Positions 43,470 to 52,377 of a DNA stretch of 64,000 nucleotides are shown piece by piece. The stretch's first letter is position 1; each line of letters begins with the position of its first letter. The notes below the pieces were generated by a model that worked only from the letters and a program-made list of their open reading frames with translations, did no database searches and had not been told where the DNA came from. Origin of the DNA: Caballeronia terrestris (GTDB lineage: Bacteria > Pseudomonadota > Gammaproteobacteria > Burkholderiales > Burkholderiaceae); assembly GCF_001544515.1 (NCBI RefSeq), contig NZ_FCOL02000014.1, positions 62,001 through 126,000 on the forward strand, given 5' to 3'. The translations under genes were made by a program, and so were the position numbers.

Positions 43470-44296
43470 GTTTCTTTGAAAAGATCAAGCCTATTCGCAC
43501 TGCGTTTCAGTACCTGAAGACGTTTTCGCTCGTTGCATGCTTAGCTGCGTGCAACGCGGGAGACGATCATGCGGCGAGCGATACGGCAATCAAGAAGTCT
43601 GCATTGGTGAATGAACTTTCTACTGGCCGCGGCTTTCCGTTGACTAGCTCGATATGGAGATCAACAAGCTTGAATGTTTGTTGGGAGATGGGGGGCAGCG
43701 AGTTTGTGGCGACTAAAGCCGACCGACACCTCGTGAGACGGTTCGTCACCGAATCATGGCAGGCGGTCTCGGCTCTCAGGTTTACTGGTTGGGACGACCA
43801 ATGTGGTAGCGCGCTTAGACCATTCCTGATCAGAATTTCAGTTCAGGATGTCAATCCTTATGTGCGGCGTCTAGGTTCGTTTAACGAAAATATGCCGGGT
43901 GGGATGGTGCTAAATTTTACCTTTCAGAATTACGGGTATAAAAGTTGTCAGCCGGGAGATTTCGAGCACGAGCTTTGTATGAAACTTGTGGCTGTTCATG
44001 AATTTGGTCATGCGTTGGGATTCGCGCATGAGCAGAATCGCCTGGATACTCCGCACGAACCGGCGATATGCGATGAAGCACCTCAAGGTCAAAATGGAGA
44101 CGCGATATTCGGGCCTTGGGATAAGGAATCGGTCATGAATTATTGCGCCATCAAATGGATGGCACACGGAAACCTCAGTCCGGTCGATATTCAGATGGCG
44201 AGAGCCTATTACGGCACCATGCGGCCAGACCCTGCTTCGTTGCAATCAAGTGTAGGGTCAATCATGTCGCTTGTGCTGGAGGATGACGACCAATGA
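43457..44296 (+). CDS. Secreted or lipoprotein zinc metalloprotease (metzincin-like)
   Basis: 279 residues. The zinc motif HEFGHALGFAH (181-191) gives His181, His185 and His191 with Glu182, and SVMNYC (226-230) is a Met-turn, so it is a metzincin (M10/M12-like) protease. The N-terminus has a hydrophobic segment with LAAC (Cys32), a lipobox candidate, after a long 20-residue n-region; no closer start exists. The mature part has several cysteines (75, 117, 164, 174, 205, 230). It overlaps the small secreted protein gene by 13 nt, suggesting that the two work together. Confidence 0.75.
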   Translation: MDLLSFFEKIKPIRTAFQYLKTFSLVACLAACNAGDDHAASDTAIKKSALVNELSTGRGFPLTSSIWRSTSLNVCWEMGGSEFVATKADRHLVRRFVTESWQAVSALRFTGWDDQCGSALRPFLIRISVQDVNPYVRRLGSFNENMPGGMVLNFTFQNYGYKSCQPGDFEHELCMKLVAVHEFGHALGFAHEQNRLDTPHEPAICDEAPQGQNGDAIFGPWDKESVMNYCAIKWMAHGNLSPVDIQMARAYYGTMRPDPASLQSSVGSIMSLVLEDDDQ

Positions 44297-44398
44297 TAAG
44301 AAGCGCAGTGTAGAGTGTGCAAGAAACGGGTGCTGCGTCGTGCGAATTTCCGATCTGGCGTGCTAATATCACGTCTGGACCAAAGCTTCATTACTATA

Positions 44399-45592
44399 AT
44401 GAAAGAAAATTTAAAAGCGCTCACCTCGTTGCGGTTTTTCGCGGCGGCAGCCATAGTTATTCACCACACGACCTGGTATTTTGGTTACGGAAGCCATTTA
44501 GCTAACCTCTTCCCGCTCGATTTGGGAGTCTCTTTCTTTTTCATTCTATCTGGATTTGTCCTTTATTACGCCCATCCTGATCTCTCGGACTGGCGAGCAG
44601 CTATCAATTTCATCGTAGCGCGTATTGCACGCGTCTGGCCGGCGCATCTGGCGATGCTTTCCATTGTCATCATCTTTTTGGCGAGGCCGTGGGGCACTGG
44701 CCCGAGCGATCCAACTGCAACCTCTGCTTTGCTTGCGAACGTTATTTTGCTTCAAAGCTGGTATCACCTTTCCAGTGATTTTTTTTCATTCAACGGAGTT
44801 TCGTGGTCCATCTCGACGGAGATGTTTTTTTATGCGATGTTCCCAATCCTGATTTGGCGATGGGACCAAACTAAGTATTTCAAACTTGTAGCCGCGGGCG
44901 GCCTCGCGATTGGCTGCGTGTTGCGCGCCGCGCACTTGGAATTGCCGCTGCTTTCAGACAAAAACGTTCTCAGCATTGATAGTTACGTGTACATTTTCCC
45001 GCCCGCGCGACTTTTTGAGTTTGCCGTTGGTATATTTACGGCGGATCTTTGGGCGAAATACAGCCGATATGCAAGCGGCCAGGCAAGATCAACGGTGCTT
45101 CAGGCGGCGGCGCTCGTGCTTCTCGTTATTGGCGTTCCGAAGCTTGTCACGGTGTACGCGGAGTTATATCGACATCACTATATCTCCAAGGCCGCCGTCA
45201 AGTGGCTCTTCGGTAGCGGCTCGGCGCCGATCTTTGCCTTCGTCATCTTTGCAATGGCGTCCTCGAAAGGGCTTTTTGCGAAAGCATTGTCCTGGCGGCC
45301 TCTCGTGATCTTGGGTGAGATCAGTTTCTCCATTTATATGACTCACCAAGTGTTGATCGTCGCCCTGACGTATAACGGAAAGCTGGCTTCGCTCGGAGCT
45401 ATGCCCTTTCAATATGCGGCTTACTGGACGATTGTGATTTTGTTTTCAGCCGCTCTATGGCTTTTGATCGAGAAGCCTTGTCGGAAATGGGTCGTTGCGA
45501 CGTTCAAACTTTTTTTTATGTGGCCGCTCTCTAAAGCGGACTTGCCGGTGCGGGACAAAATCGCCCACTCGCAAGCTCGATCACATAGATAG
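44399..45592 (+). CDS. Acyltransferase-3 family (O-acetyltransferase) membrane protein
   Basis: 397 residues from ATG 44399, about 10 spans. The family pattern is seen: LKALTSLRFFAAAAIVIHHT with the conserved His pair, GVSFFFILSGFVLYY and SWSISTEMFFYAMFP. Such enzymes acetylate or acylate sugars of surface polysaccharides at the inner membrane. The ribosome-binding site is poor. The gene has lower GC than the flanks and lies with the two secreted protein genes in the same low-GC patch, so recent acquisition is possible. Confidence 0.88.
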   Translation: MKENLKALTSLRFFAAAAIVIHHTTWYFGYGSHLANLFPLDLGVSFFFILSGFVLYYAHPDLSDWRAAINFIVARIARVWPAHLAMLSIVIIFLARPWGTGPSDPTATSALLANVILLQSWYHLSSDFFSFNGVSWSISTEMFFYAMFPILIWRWDQTKYFKLVAAGGLAIGCVLRAAHLELPLLSDKNVLSIDSYVYIFPPARLFEFAVGIFTADLWAKYSRYASGQARSTVLQAAALVLLVIGVPKLVTVYAELYRHHYISKAAVKWLFGSGSAPIFAFVIFAMASSKGLFAKALSWRPLVILGEISFSIYMTHQVLIVALTYNGKLASLGAMPFQYAAYWTIVILFSAALWLLIEKPCRKWVVATFKLFFMWPLSKADLPVRDKIAHSQARSHR

Positions 45593-45669
45593 ATAGCGCT
45601 GGGTATCGTCCAGACCTGTGTTGGTCTGCGTTTGCGCTCGCGCCGGCTATTTCGGTAGCCGCCTGAAAA

Positions 45670-46014
45670 CTAGAAAATCACATACACCTTGCGCATCGTC
45701 TCTTCGACTTCCCACAGCCCTTCCGTATTCGCTTCGAAAAACAGCGTATCGCCGCCCTTGAAGTGAACCGTGTCTTCGCCATCGGGCGTGAAGCGGCCGC
45801 TTCCGCTAAGCATGTGCATCACTTCTGCCTGCTTCACCGAGCGCCGATATGTGCCCGGCGTGCATTCGAAGATGCCCGTATCGATCGATTCGGCGCCCGG
45901 AATCACGCGCTGTGCGCCGGAGACGCGAATCTCCGGCGTGCCGGGGAGGCCTGCCGTGCCCCAGTCTTCCAGTCCTTCGAGGGCGATGCTCTGCCTGATC
46001 TGCTGTACTTTCAT
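45670..46014 (-). CDS. Cupin_3-type cupin domain protein
   Basis: 114 residues forming one small cupin of the DUF861 type, with GTYRRSVKQAEVMHMLSGSG, a GGDTLFFEANTEGLWEVEET stretch and RKVYVIF at the end. Related proteins are ureidoglycine aminohydrolase and EutQ cupins; the reaction here is unknown. It is the last gene of the minus-strand operon, 29 bp after the deacylase gene. Confidence 0.82.
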   Translation of the reverse strand: MKVQQIRQSIALEGLEDWGTAGLPGTPEIRVSGAQRVIPGAESIDTGIFECTPGTYRRSVKQAEVMHMLSGSGRFTPDGEDTVHFKGGDTLFFEANTEGLWEVEETMRKVYVIF

Positions 46015-46043
46015 GTCGCTCGTCTTGGGTGTTGGTTAAAGGT

Positions 46044-47021
46044 TCAGCGCGAAGCCGCGATGCGCTGCTCGATCTTGCCGAGCCGCACGACGGTTACGCC
46101 CGGGCGCAGTTGCCTGAGCGACGGCATCACGAGCATGCAGTCGTCGTAAGGCGTGACGACCGCCTTTCCATCCGACCAGCCGATCACGCTCCCTGCTTTC
46201 TCGAAGACTTCGAGCCCGGTATATGGCCCGGCGAACTTGAAGTCGAGACTCTCTGCGACCACCGGTTCCGTCACCCGCACGACGAGCATTTCCTCGGGCA
46301 GCGGCGCGAACCAGTCTTGCGGCAAGTCGCTTGCATCGACCACGCCCGATAGCGCCAGAAAGCGCGCGGTGACATCGCGTGCGACATCGACGGCGCTCGT
46401 TTCCCAATGCTGTCCGCATTCGATCAGCAGCGCGTTCTTCGGACTCGCCGCATCGCCGAAGCCTTCATAGTCGCGCATGCGACGGCCTTCGGGATGGCCT
46501 TCATCGCAGATGACGGTCGCGGGCGTGCCGAGCCTCGCCGACAACTCGATGCCTTTCGCAAGCGGTCCCGCCACGATGAGCGGCTTGCTTTTCTCGTGCA
46601 TCGAATGGAGGTCGAGCAGGAGATCGACGGTATCGATCACGGGGCGCATCGTGCGGGCGCGTTCGAGTTCGCTGGAGACACGCGACGTGTCATCGAGCGT
46701 CTTCGCGGTCCAGACGCGGTTGAAGTCCTGATCGACGAAACGCGCGGCGTCGGGCTTCGAAGCATCGAAGCTCAGATACGCCGCGACGTTCGCGAAGGCC
46801 AGCGTCAGGCGACCGCGACGTGGCCGCAACTTCGCGCGCAAGAGGGCATCGACGACGATCGCGCCGCACACCTCGTTGCCATGCGTGAGCGCGTTGATCA
46901 TCACGTGCGGCCCGGCGACGCCGGAGTCGAACGTATGTACGTACGCGATGCCCGAGTCGCTCGTTTCGTGCGCGGAGATATCGGGGAATGCGACTTCGAT
47001 CGGATAGGCTTCGATGCTCAT
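46044..47021 (-). CDS. Succinylglutamate desuccinylase / aspartoacylase family zinc hydrolase
   Basis: 325 residues. Zinc ligands are visible in ALTHGNE (His47, Glu50) and LLLDLHS (His139), and a catalytic-Glu block LLIECGQHWE follows. Such M14-like enzymes remove acyl groups from N-acyl amino acids. The start overlaps the end of the dehydrogenase gene by 4 nt (ATGA). Together with a semialdehyde dehydrogenase and a hydroxyacid dehydrogenase, it suggests breakdown of an N-acylated or N-succinylated compound; this is inference. Confidence 0.85.
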   Translation of the reverse strand: MSIEAYPIEVAFPDISAHETSDSGIAYVHTFDSGVAGPHVMINALTHGNEVCGAIVVDALLRAKLRPRRGRLTLAFANVAAYLSFDASKPDAARFVDQDFNRVWTAKTLDDTSRVSSELERARTMRPVIDTVDLLLDLHSMHEKSKPLIVAGPLAKGIELSARLGTPATVICDEGHPEGRRMRDYEGFGDAASPKNALLIECGQHWETSAVDVARDVTARFLALSGVVDASDLPQDWFAPLPEEMLVVRVTEPVVAESLDFKFAGPYTGLEVFEKAGSVIGWSDGKAVVTPYDDCMLVMPSLRQLRPGVTVVRLGKIEQRIAASR

Positions 47022-48490
47022 TCGAGACCGCCCTGGCAGAGATATTTGATCGACAGGTAATCGTCGAGGCCGTACTTCGATCCCTCGCGGCCGTAGCCCG
47101 ATTCCTTCACGCCGCCGAACGGTGCCGCTTCGCTCGCCAGCGCGCCTTCGTTGATGCCGACGATGCCCGCTTCCAGCCCGCGCGACACCCGGTCGATGCG
47201 GCGAATGTCCTGGCTATAGAAGTACGACGCGAGGCCGAACGGCGTGTCGTTCGCGGCGCGCAGCGCTTCGGCTTCGTCGTCGAAACGGAAGAGCGGCACG
47301 ACCGGGCCGAACGTTTCCTCGCAGCTCAATTGCATCGCGGGCGTGGCATCGGCGAGCACGGTCGGCGCGTAATAGTTTGGTCCGAGCGCGGTCAGCCGCT
47401 TGCCGCCCGCGAGCACGCGCGCGCCCTGGGCCACGGCATCGTCGACGTGACGCGCGATTTTGTCGATTGCGCGCGCGTTGATCATCGGGCCGATCTGCGC
47501 GTCGGGGTCGGTGCCGGGTGCGACCTTCAGCGCCGCGACGCGTTTCGCGAGCATGTCGCCGAACTTTTCGTAGACGCCAGACTGCACGTACACGCGATTC
47601 GGGCACACGCACGTCTGCCCGCCATTGCGGAACTTCGAGACGAGCAGGCCGGTGACGGCGGCGTCGAGATCGGCGTCGTCGAAGACGATGAAGGGCGCGT
47701 TGCCGCCCAGTTCCAGCGACAGCTTCTTCAACGTCTCCGCCGATTCGCGCGCCAGATATTTGCCGACGGGCGTCGAGCCAGTGAACGTGATCTTGCGCAC
47801 GCGGCTGTCATGCAGCCACGACGCGACGGCCGAAACCGCGTTCTCGCGCGATGCCGCGATCAGGTTCAGCACGCCCGGAGGCACACCGGCCTCATGCGCG
47901 AGCAGCACGAGCGCGAGCGCGGTGAGCGGCGTGTCCTCGGCCGGTTTGCCGACGACCGTGCAGCCCGCCGCCAGCGCGGGCGCGATCTTGCGCGCGATCA
48001 TCGCGAACGGAAAATTCCACGGCGTGATCGCCGCGACGATGCCCACCGGCTCCTTCACCGCCGTCATCCGCTTGCCGCGTTGCTGCTGCGGAATGATGTC
48101 GCCGTAGATGCGCGTCGCTTCGTCCGCGAACCACTTCACGTAGGACGCGCCGTACAGTACCTCGCCGCGGCCTTCCGCGAACGGCTTGCCCTGTTCGAGC
48201 GAGATGAGCCGGCCGAGCGCGTCGGCGTTTTCCAGCATCAGATCGTGCCAACGATGCAGCACCGCCGCGCGGTCCTTCGGCAGCGCGTCGCGCCAGGCGG
48301 GGAAGGCGCGCGCGGCGGCGTCGGTGGCGGCGCGCGCGTCGGCTTCACCGCTGTCGGCGACGTCGGCGATGACTTCGCCCGTCGCCGGGTTCGTCACGCC
48401 GAAGCGCTTGCCGCTCGCGGCGGCAACCCACTTGCCGTCGATGAAGTTGTCGGGACGGATCAGGTCCTTGAGTTCCAGCTTCGATGCCAT
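47018..48490 (-). CDS. Succinate-semialdehyde-type aldehyde dehydrogenase (GabD-like)
   Basis: 490 residues from ATG 48490, with AGGAG 8-12 nt upstream. ALDH motifs: ITPWNFPFAM, FTGSTPVGK, LELGGNAPF (Glu) and NGGQTCVCPNR (Cys). The final REGSKYGLDDYLSIKYLC is characteristic of the succinate-semialdehyde dehydrogenase group. It should oxidise a C4 semialdehyde with NAD(P). It is second in the operon, 28 bp after the dehydrogenase gene. Confidence 0.9.
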   Translation of the reverse strand: MASKLELKDLIRPDNFIDGKWVAAASGKRFGVTNPATGEVIADVADSGEADARAATDAAARAFPAWRDALPKDRAAVLHRWHDLMLENADALGRLISLEQGKPFAEGRGEVLYGASYVKWFADEATRIYGDIIPQQQRGKRMTAVKEPVGIVAAITPWNFPFAMIARKIAPALAAGCTVVGKPAEDTPLTALALVLLAHEAGVPPGVLNLIAASRENAVSAVASWLHDSRVRKITFTGSTPVGKYLARESAETLKKLSLELGGNAPFIVFDDADLDAAVTGLLVSKFRNGGQTCVCPNRVYVQSGVYEKFGDMLAKRVAALKVAPGTDPDAQIGPMINARAIDKIARHVDDAVAQGARVLAGGKRLTALGPNYYAPTVLADATPAMQLSCEETFGPVVPLFRFDDEAEALRAANDTPFGLASYFYSQDIRRIDRVSRGLEAGIVGINEGALASEAAPFGGVKESGYGREGSKYGLDDYLSIKYLCQGGLE

Positions 48491-48518
48491 GATGCAGACT
48501 CCTTGAATCACTCTTCGA

Positions 48519-49598
48519 TCACGCGAGCCGTTCGGCGATCGCCTTGCCGACTTCGGTCGTATTGGCCTTGCCGCCGAGGTCGCCGGTATGCGGGCCTTCC
48601 TTCAATACCGCTTCGATGGCGGCGAGCATCGCGTCGTGCGCTTCGCGTTCCACGCCCTGGCCGCCGCCGAGGAAGTCGAGCATCATCGCGGCGGACCAGA
48701 CCATCGCGATCGGGTTCGCGATGTTCTTGCCGGAGATGTCCGGCGCCGAGCCGTGGACCGGTTCGAAGAGCGACGGGAACTTGCCTTCCGGATTCAGGTT
48801 GCCTGACGGCGCGATGCCGATCGTGCCGGTGCACGCGGGGCCTAAGTCCGAAAGGATGTCGCCGAAGAGATTGGTCGCGACGACCACGTCGAAGCGATCC
48901 GGGTTCAGCACGAAGCGCGCGCAGAGGATGTCGATGTGCTGCTTGTCCCACTTCACGTCGGGGTAGAGCGCGGCGACTTCGGCGGCGCGTGCGTCCCACC
49001 ACGGCATGCTGATCGAGATGCCGTTGCTTTTCGTCGCGACGGTGATCTTCTTCTCGCGGCGCATGGCGAGATCGAATGCGAACTTCAGCACGCGCTCCGA
49101 GCCTTTGCGCGTGAAGATCGATTGCTGCATCACGAGTTCGCGGTCCGTGCCTTCGAACATCGTGCCTCCGACCGACGAATATTCGCCTTCGGTGTTTTCG
49201 CGCACGATCATGAAGTCGATGTCGCCGGCCTTGCGGCCCGCGAGCGGCGACGGCACGCCGTCGAAGAGACGCGCCGGGCGCAGGTTGATGTACTGGTCGA
49301 ATTCGCGGCGGAACTTGAGCAGCGACCCCCAGAGTGAGACGTGATCGGGCACGGTATCGGGCCAGCCTACCGCGCCGAAGAGGATCGCGTCGGCGCCTTC
49401 GAGCTGCGACTTCCAGTCGTCCGGCATCATCTGGCCGTGCTGCGCGTAGTAGTCGCAGCTCGCCCACTCAATGTGCTGGTATTCGATCGCGATGTCGAAG
49501 CGCTTGCTGACGGCGTCGAGCGCGCGCAGGCCCTCGGGCATCACTTCCTTGCCGATTCCGTCTCCGGGAATGACGGCGATCCGGTATGTCTTGCTCAT
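48519..49598 (-). CDS. Tartrate / D-malate-type decarboxylating dehydrogenase
   Basis: 359 residues of the isocitrate/isopropylmalate dehydrogenase superfamily: VIPGDGIGKEV at the N-terminus, RENTEGEYSS and the metal-site region VVVATNLFGDILSDLG, SLFEPVHGSAPDI. Spacing and length match tartrate dehydrogenase (TtuC) and D-malate dehydrogenase (DmlA). It converts a 2-hydroxy diacid to a 2-oxo acid with NAD. It starts the operon and is divergent from a LysR gene, the same layout as dmlA-dmlR in Escherichia coli. Confidence 0.9.
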   Translation of the reverse strand: MSKTYRIAVIPGDGIGKEVMPEGLRALDAVSKRFDIAIEYQHIEWASCDYYAQHGQMMPDDWKSQLEGADAILFGAVGWPDTVPDHVSLWGSLLKFRREFDQYINLRPARLFDGVPSPLAGRKAGDIDFMIVRENTEGEYSSVGGTMFEGTDRELVMQQSIFTRKGSERVLKFAFDLAMRREKKITVATKSNGISISMPWWDARAAEVAALYPDVKWDKQHIDILCARFVLNPDRFDVVVATNLFGDILSDLGPACTGTIGIAPSGNLNPEGKFPSLFEPVHGSAPDISGKNIANPIAMVWSAAMMLDFLGGGQGVEREAHDAMLAAIEAVLKEGPHTGDLGGKANTTEVGKAIAERLA

Positions 49599-49692
49599 GC
49601 GAGTCTCCTGATGAAAGTGTCGATGAAGGATAGTTTATTCCTGCTCGAACATCTTAGAATCGTTGTTTTGGTTAAGCCACTATGCACGGATC

Positions 49693-50607
49693 GTGAAGAA
49701 AACTTTGAACCCTACGCCGGATCTCGACGACCTGCGCGTGTTCTGCCTCGTCGCACGCAAAGCCAGCTTCAGCGCGGCGGCGGATGCGCTTTCGGTATCG
49801 GCCGCTTATGTCAGCAAGCGGGTGAGTGTGCTGGAAGCAGACCTTGGCACGCGGTTGCTGCATCGGTCGACGCGGCGAGTGGCGATTACCGAGGCGGGAG
49901 AGCGCGTTTACGCATGGGCCGAGAAGATTCTGGACGACGTCGATCAGCTAGTCGAGGACGTTTCGACTACGAGACGTTTGCCGCGGGGGACGCTTTCGGT
50001 TTCCAGTAGTTTTGGGTTTGGGCGGCATGTGGTAGCGCCGGCGCTGGCGCGTTTGACCGAGCGGTATCCGCAGTTGAGCGTGCGGCTGGAGTTGTTCGAT
50101 CGGATCGTGGATGTCGCAGGGGAAGGGTTCGATCTCGATGTGCGCATCGGCGATGACATTGCGCCGCATTTGATTGCGAAGCGGCTGGCGGAGAATCATC
50201 GGGTTTTGTGTGCTTCGCCGGGGTATCTGGAGAAGCATGGGGTGCCGAGGACAGTTGCGGATCTTGGGGCGCATCAGTGTCTTGCTATTAAGGAACGGGA
50301 TCATCCGTTTGGGCTCTGGCGGTTAAGCGTGCGTGGCGAGATGACGTCTATTAAGGTCACCGGGCCTTTGTCTACTAATCATGGGGAAGTTGCCGTGCAG
50401 TGGGCGCTTGCCGGACGAGGGATTGTGCTGCGGTCGATGTGGGATGTTCGGCCGTTGCTTGAAAGCGGGACGTTGGTGCAGGTGCTGCCCGACGTTACCC
50501 AAAGCGCTAATGTTTGGGCGGTTTACCCGGCTAGAGTGGCGGCTTCGGCGAAGGTTAGAGTTTGTGTGGAGTTTTTGGGGGAGGAATTGGGGAGTGGCAG
50601 AGACTAG
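49693..50607 (+). CDS. LysR family regulator (DmlR/TtuA-like)
   Basis: 304 residues from GTG 49693; a TTG at 49663 is an alternative. The winged helix has DLRVFCLVARKASFSAAADA and AAYVSKRVSVLEADLGTRLL; the effector domain follows (SFGFGRHVVAPALARL, LGAHQCLAIK). This CrgA/DmlR-type subgroup often controls divergent dehydrogenase genes, as here with the tartrate/D-malate-type gene. The second half of the gene has many G- and T-ending codons (GGG, TTG, GTT, AAT), unlike the neighbours. Confidence 0.9.
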   Translation: MKKTLNPTPDLDDLRVFCLVARKASFSAAADALSVSAAYVSKRVSVLEADLGTRLLHRSTRRVAITEAGERVYAWAEKILDDVDQLVEDVSTTRRLPRGTLSVSSSFGFGRHVVAPALARLTERYPQLSVRLELFDRIVDVAGEGFDLDVRIGDDIAPHLIAKRLAENHRVLCASPGYLEKHGVPRTVADLGAHQCLAIKERDHPFGLWRLSVRGEMTSIKVTGPLSTNHGEVAVQWALAGRGIVLRSMWDVRPLLESGTLVQVLPDVTQSANVWAVYPARVAASAKVRVCVEFLGEELGSGRD

Positions 50608-50806
50608 AGCTTTGACCGGCTCGAAATCTTGAGAGGGTTTATTCGACGCCCGCCGCCCGCCCGTACGCGCCGGCGCCCATCTCCGAGCCCGTGGACATGG
50701 GCAGGCGTCGAACAAACCTCAAGATAAACCGCCGTACGTCGCCAAAGCTTTAACTCGCTAACGATCGCTTCCCGCGCGGTCGCCAGCGACACACCAAGAA
50801 ACAAAT

Positions 50807-50828
50807 GACCCGGCCAAAAGGCCGGGTC
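50807..50828 (-). terminator. Terminator of the ACS-family MFS gene
   Basis: Perfect 9-bp stem GACCCGGCC/GGCCGGGTC with a four-base loop, 8 bp past the MFS stop. On the minus strand a T-rich stretch follows. Located between the convergent LysR and MFS genes. Confidence 0.75.
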
Positions 50829-50835
50829 TCCACCC

Positions 50836-52176
50836 CTACGGCCCCGCCACCGCCGCCTCCCCCCCCTCCGGCCGAGCCGATGCCTCCAACGCCGGATCAT
50901 GCGGCAACAACAAAACGGCGCCAACGCCTACAAGTCCCGCCCCAGCCAAACAAAGCAGCCCAGCGCCAAACCCACCCGTACTATCCTTAATCCACCCCAT
51001 AGCATAGGGCCCAAAAAACCCAGCCAGATTCCCTAAGGAATTAATAGCAGCGATCCCCCCCGCCGCAGCCGCACCCGAAAGAAACGAAGCCGGCAAAGTC
51101 CAAATAACCGGCAAGCACCCAAAGATCCCAAAGCCGGCCACCGACAAAGCAATCATCTTAAGCACCGGATTATCGAGCCCAGCCGAAGCCGCAATCCCTC
51201 CCGCAGCGACCATCAGAGCAAGCGCCACATGCCACTTGCGCTCAAGCTTCCGATCCGAATGCCGCCCCCAAAGCACCATGCTGATCACACCGACGACGTA
51301 AGGCAGCGAAGTAACAAACCCTGTCTGCAAGTTCGTAAGCCCGAAAGCCTTAACGATCTGCGGCAAGAAAAAGCTCAACCCATAGTTAGTCGCATTCGCG
51401 CCAAAGTAAATCAAAGCAATCGCAAGCACCTTAGGATTAAAGATCGCTTCCTTGACACTAAACGAATGCACCGCTTCCCGATGCTGCCGCTCATGCGCTT
51501 GCCGATCCACTAACCAGTCGCGCTCATCCTTAGGCAGCCAATGCGCATCCGCAGGCTTGTCGGTCAAATAGAAAAACACCACGAACGCCAGCACCAACGC
51601 AGGCAACGCTTCGATGAGATAAAGCCACTGCCACCCAGCCATCCCCTTGAGCCCATCGAGCGACAAGAGCGCCCCAGAAATCGGCCCACCGATCACTGTG
51701 GAAAGCGGAATCGCCGCCATGAAGTACCCCACGACGCGTCCCCGATAAGCCGCCGGAAACCACAGCGTCAGCAGGAAGATAATCCCCGGAAAGAACCCAG
51801 CCTCAGCAATCCCCAGCAAAATCCGCAGGGTATAAAACACATGCGCCGCCGACATCCCCGTGTACTGCGAGATCTGCGGGATATAGGCCATTGCTGCCGC
51901 GAGAATGCCCCATGTGAACATGATGCGCGCGATCCAGCGTCGCGCACCGAACCGCTCGAGCAGCAAGTTAGAAGGCACCTCAAAGAAGAAGTAAGCGATA
52001 AAAAAGATACCAGCGCCGAACCCAAACGTACTCGCCGAAAACCCCAGCGCCTTGTTCATCTGCAACGCCGCAAACCCGACGTTGACCCGATCAAGATAAG
52101 CAATGAAATAGCAAAGGATGAGGAACGGCACAAGCCGGACCATCACGTGCTTCATGGTGCGAGTTTCGATCTCCAT
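50836..52176 (-). CDS. MFS transporter, anion:cation symporter (ACS) family
   Basis: 446 residues, about 12 spans. Signature ILCYFIAYLDRVNVGFAALQ in span 1, EVPSNLLLERFGARRWI and GIAEAGFFPGIIFLLTLWFP are typical of tartrate/phthalate/4-hydroxyphenylacetate-type ACS transporters. It probably imports the organic acid for the adjacent dehydrogenase operon. Codons end mostly in G or T (for example GGG TGG ATT AAG GAT AGT near the 3' end), clearly different from flanking genes. Convergent with LysR. Confidence 0.9.
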   Translation of the reverse strand: MEIETRTMKHVMVRLVPFLILCYFIAYLDRVNVGFAALQMNKALGFSASTFGFGAGIFFIAYFFFEVPSNLLLERFGARRWIARIMFTWGILAAAMAYIPQISQYTGMSAAHVFYTLRILLGIAEAGFFPGIIFLLTLWFPAAYRGRVVGYFMAAIPLSTVIGGPISGALLSLDGLKGMAGWQWLYLIEALPALVLAFVVFFYLTDKPADAHWLPKDERDWLVDRQAHERQHREAVHSFSVKEAIFNPKVLAIALIYFGANATNYGLSFFLPQIVKAFGLTNLQTGFVTSLPYVVGVISMVLWGRHSDRKLERKWHVALALMVAAGGIAASAGLDNPVLKMIALSVAGFGIFGCLPVIWTLPASFLSGAAAAGGIAAINSLGNLAGFFGPYAMGWIKDSTGGFGAGLLCLAGAGLVGVGAVLLLPHDPALEASARPEGGEAAVAGP

Positions 52177-52377
52177 CTATGTCTCCTCCGAATCGAGTCG
52201 GCTGGTCGTTGATGTAGATCGAGACTACTCTTTACGCGGTGACTTCTGAAGTAGTGTTTTCGATCGCCCGTACACATTCCGGCGACGAAGATCGGCAGGC
52301 ATCCCAAATTGTGCGTTATTACGCGTTTGTAATGCGCCGTGGGGTTTTTGTAATTACACGTAGCCGCCTAAAACCAC

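Noticed and set aside
45611..45661. Two small hairpins (CAGACC/GGTCTG and CGGCTA/TAGCCG) between the acyltransferase and cupin genes
   Set aside because: Six-base stems without T-tract; they may terminate the convergent genes but evidence is weak.
46988..49012. 674-codon plus-strand frame over the aldehyde dehydrogenase and tartrate-type dehydrogenase genes
   Set aside because: Spans two real minus-strand genes and has no own motifs.
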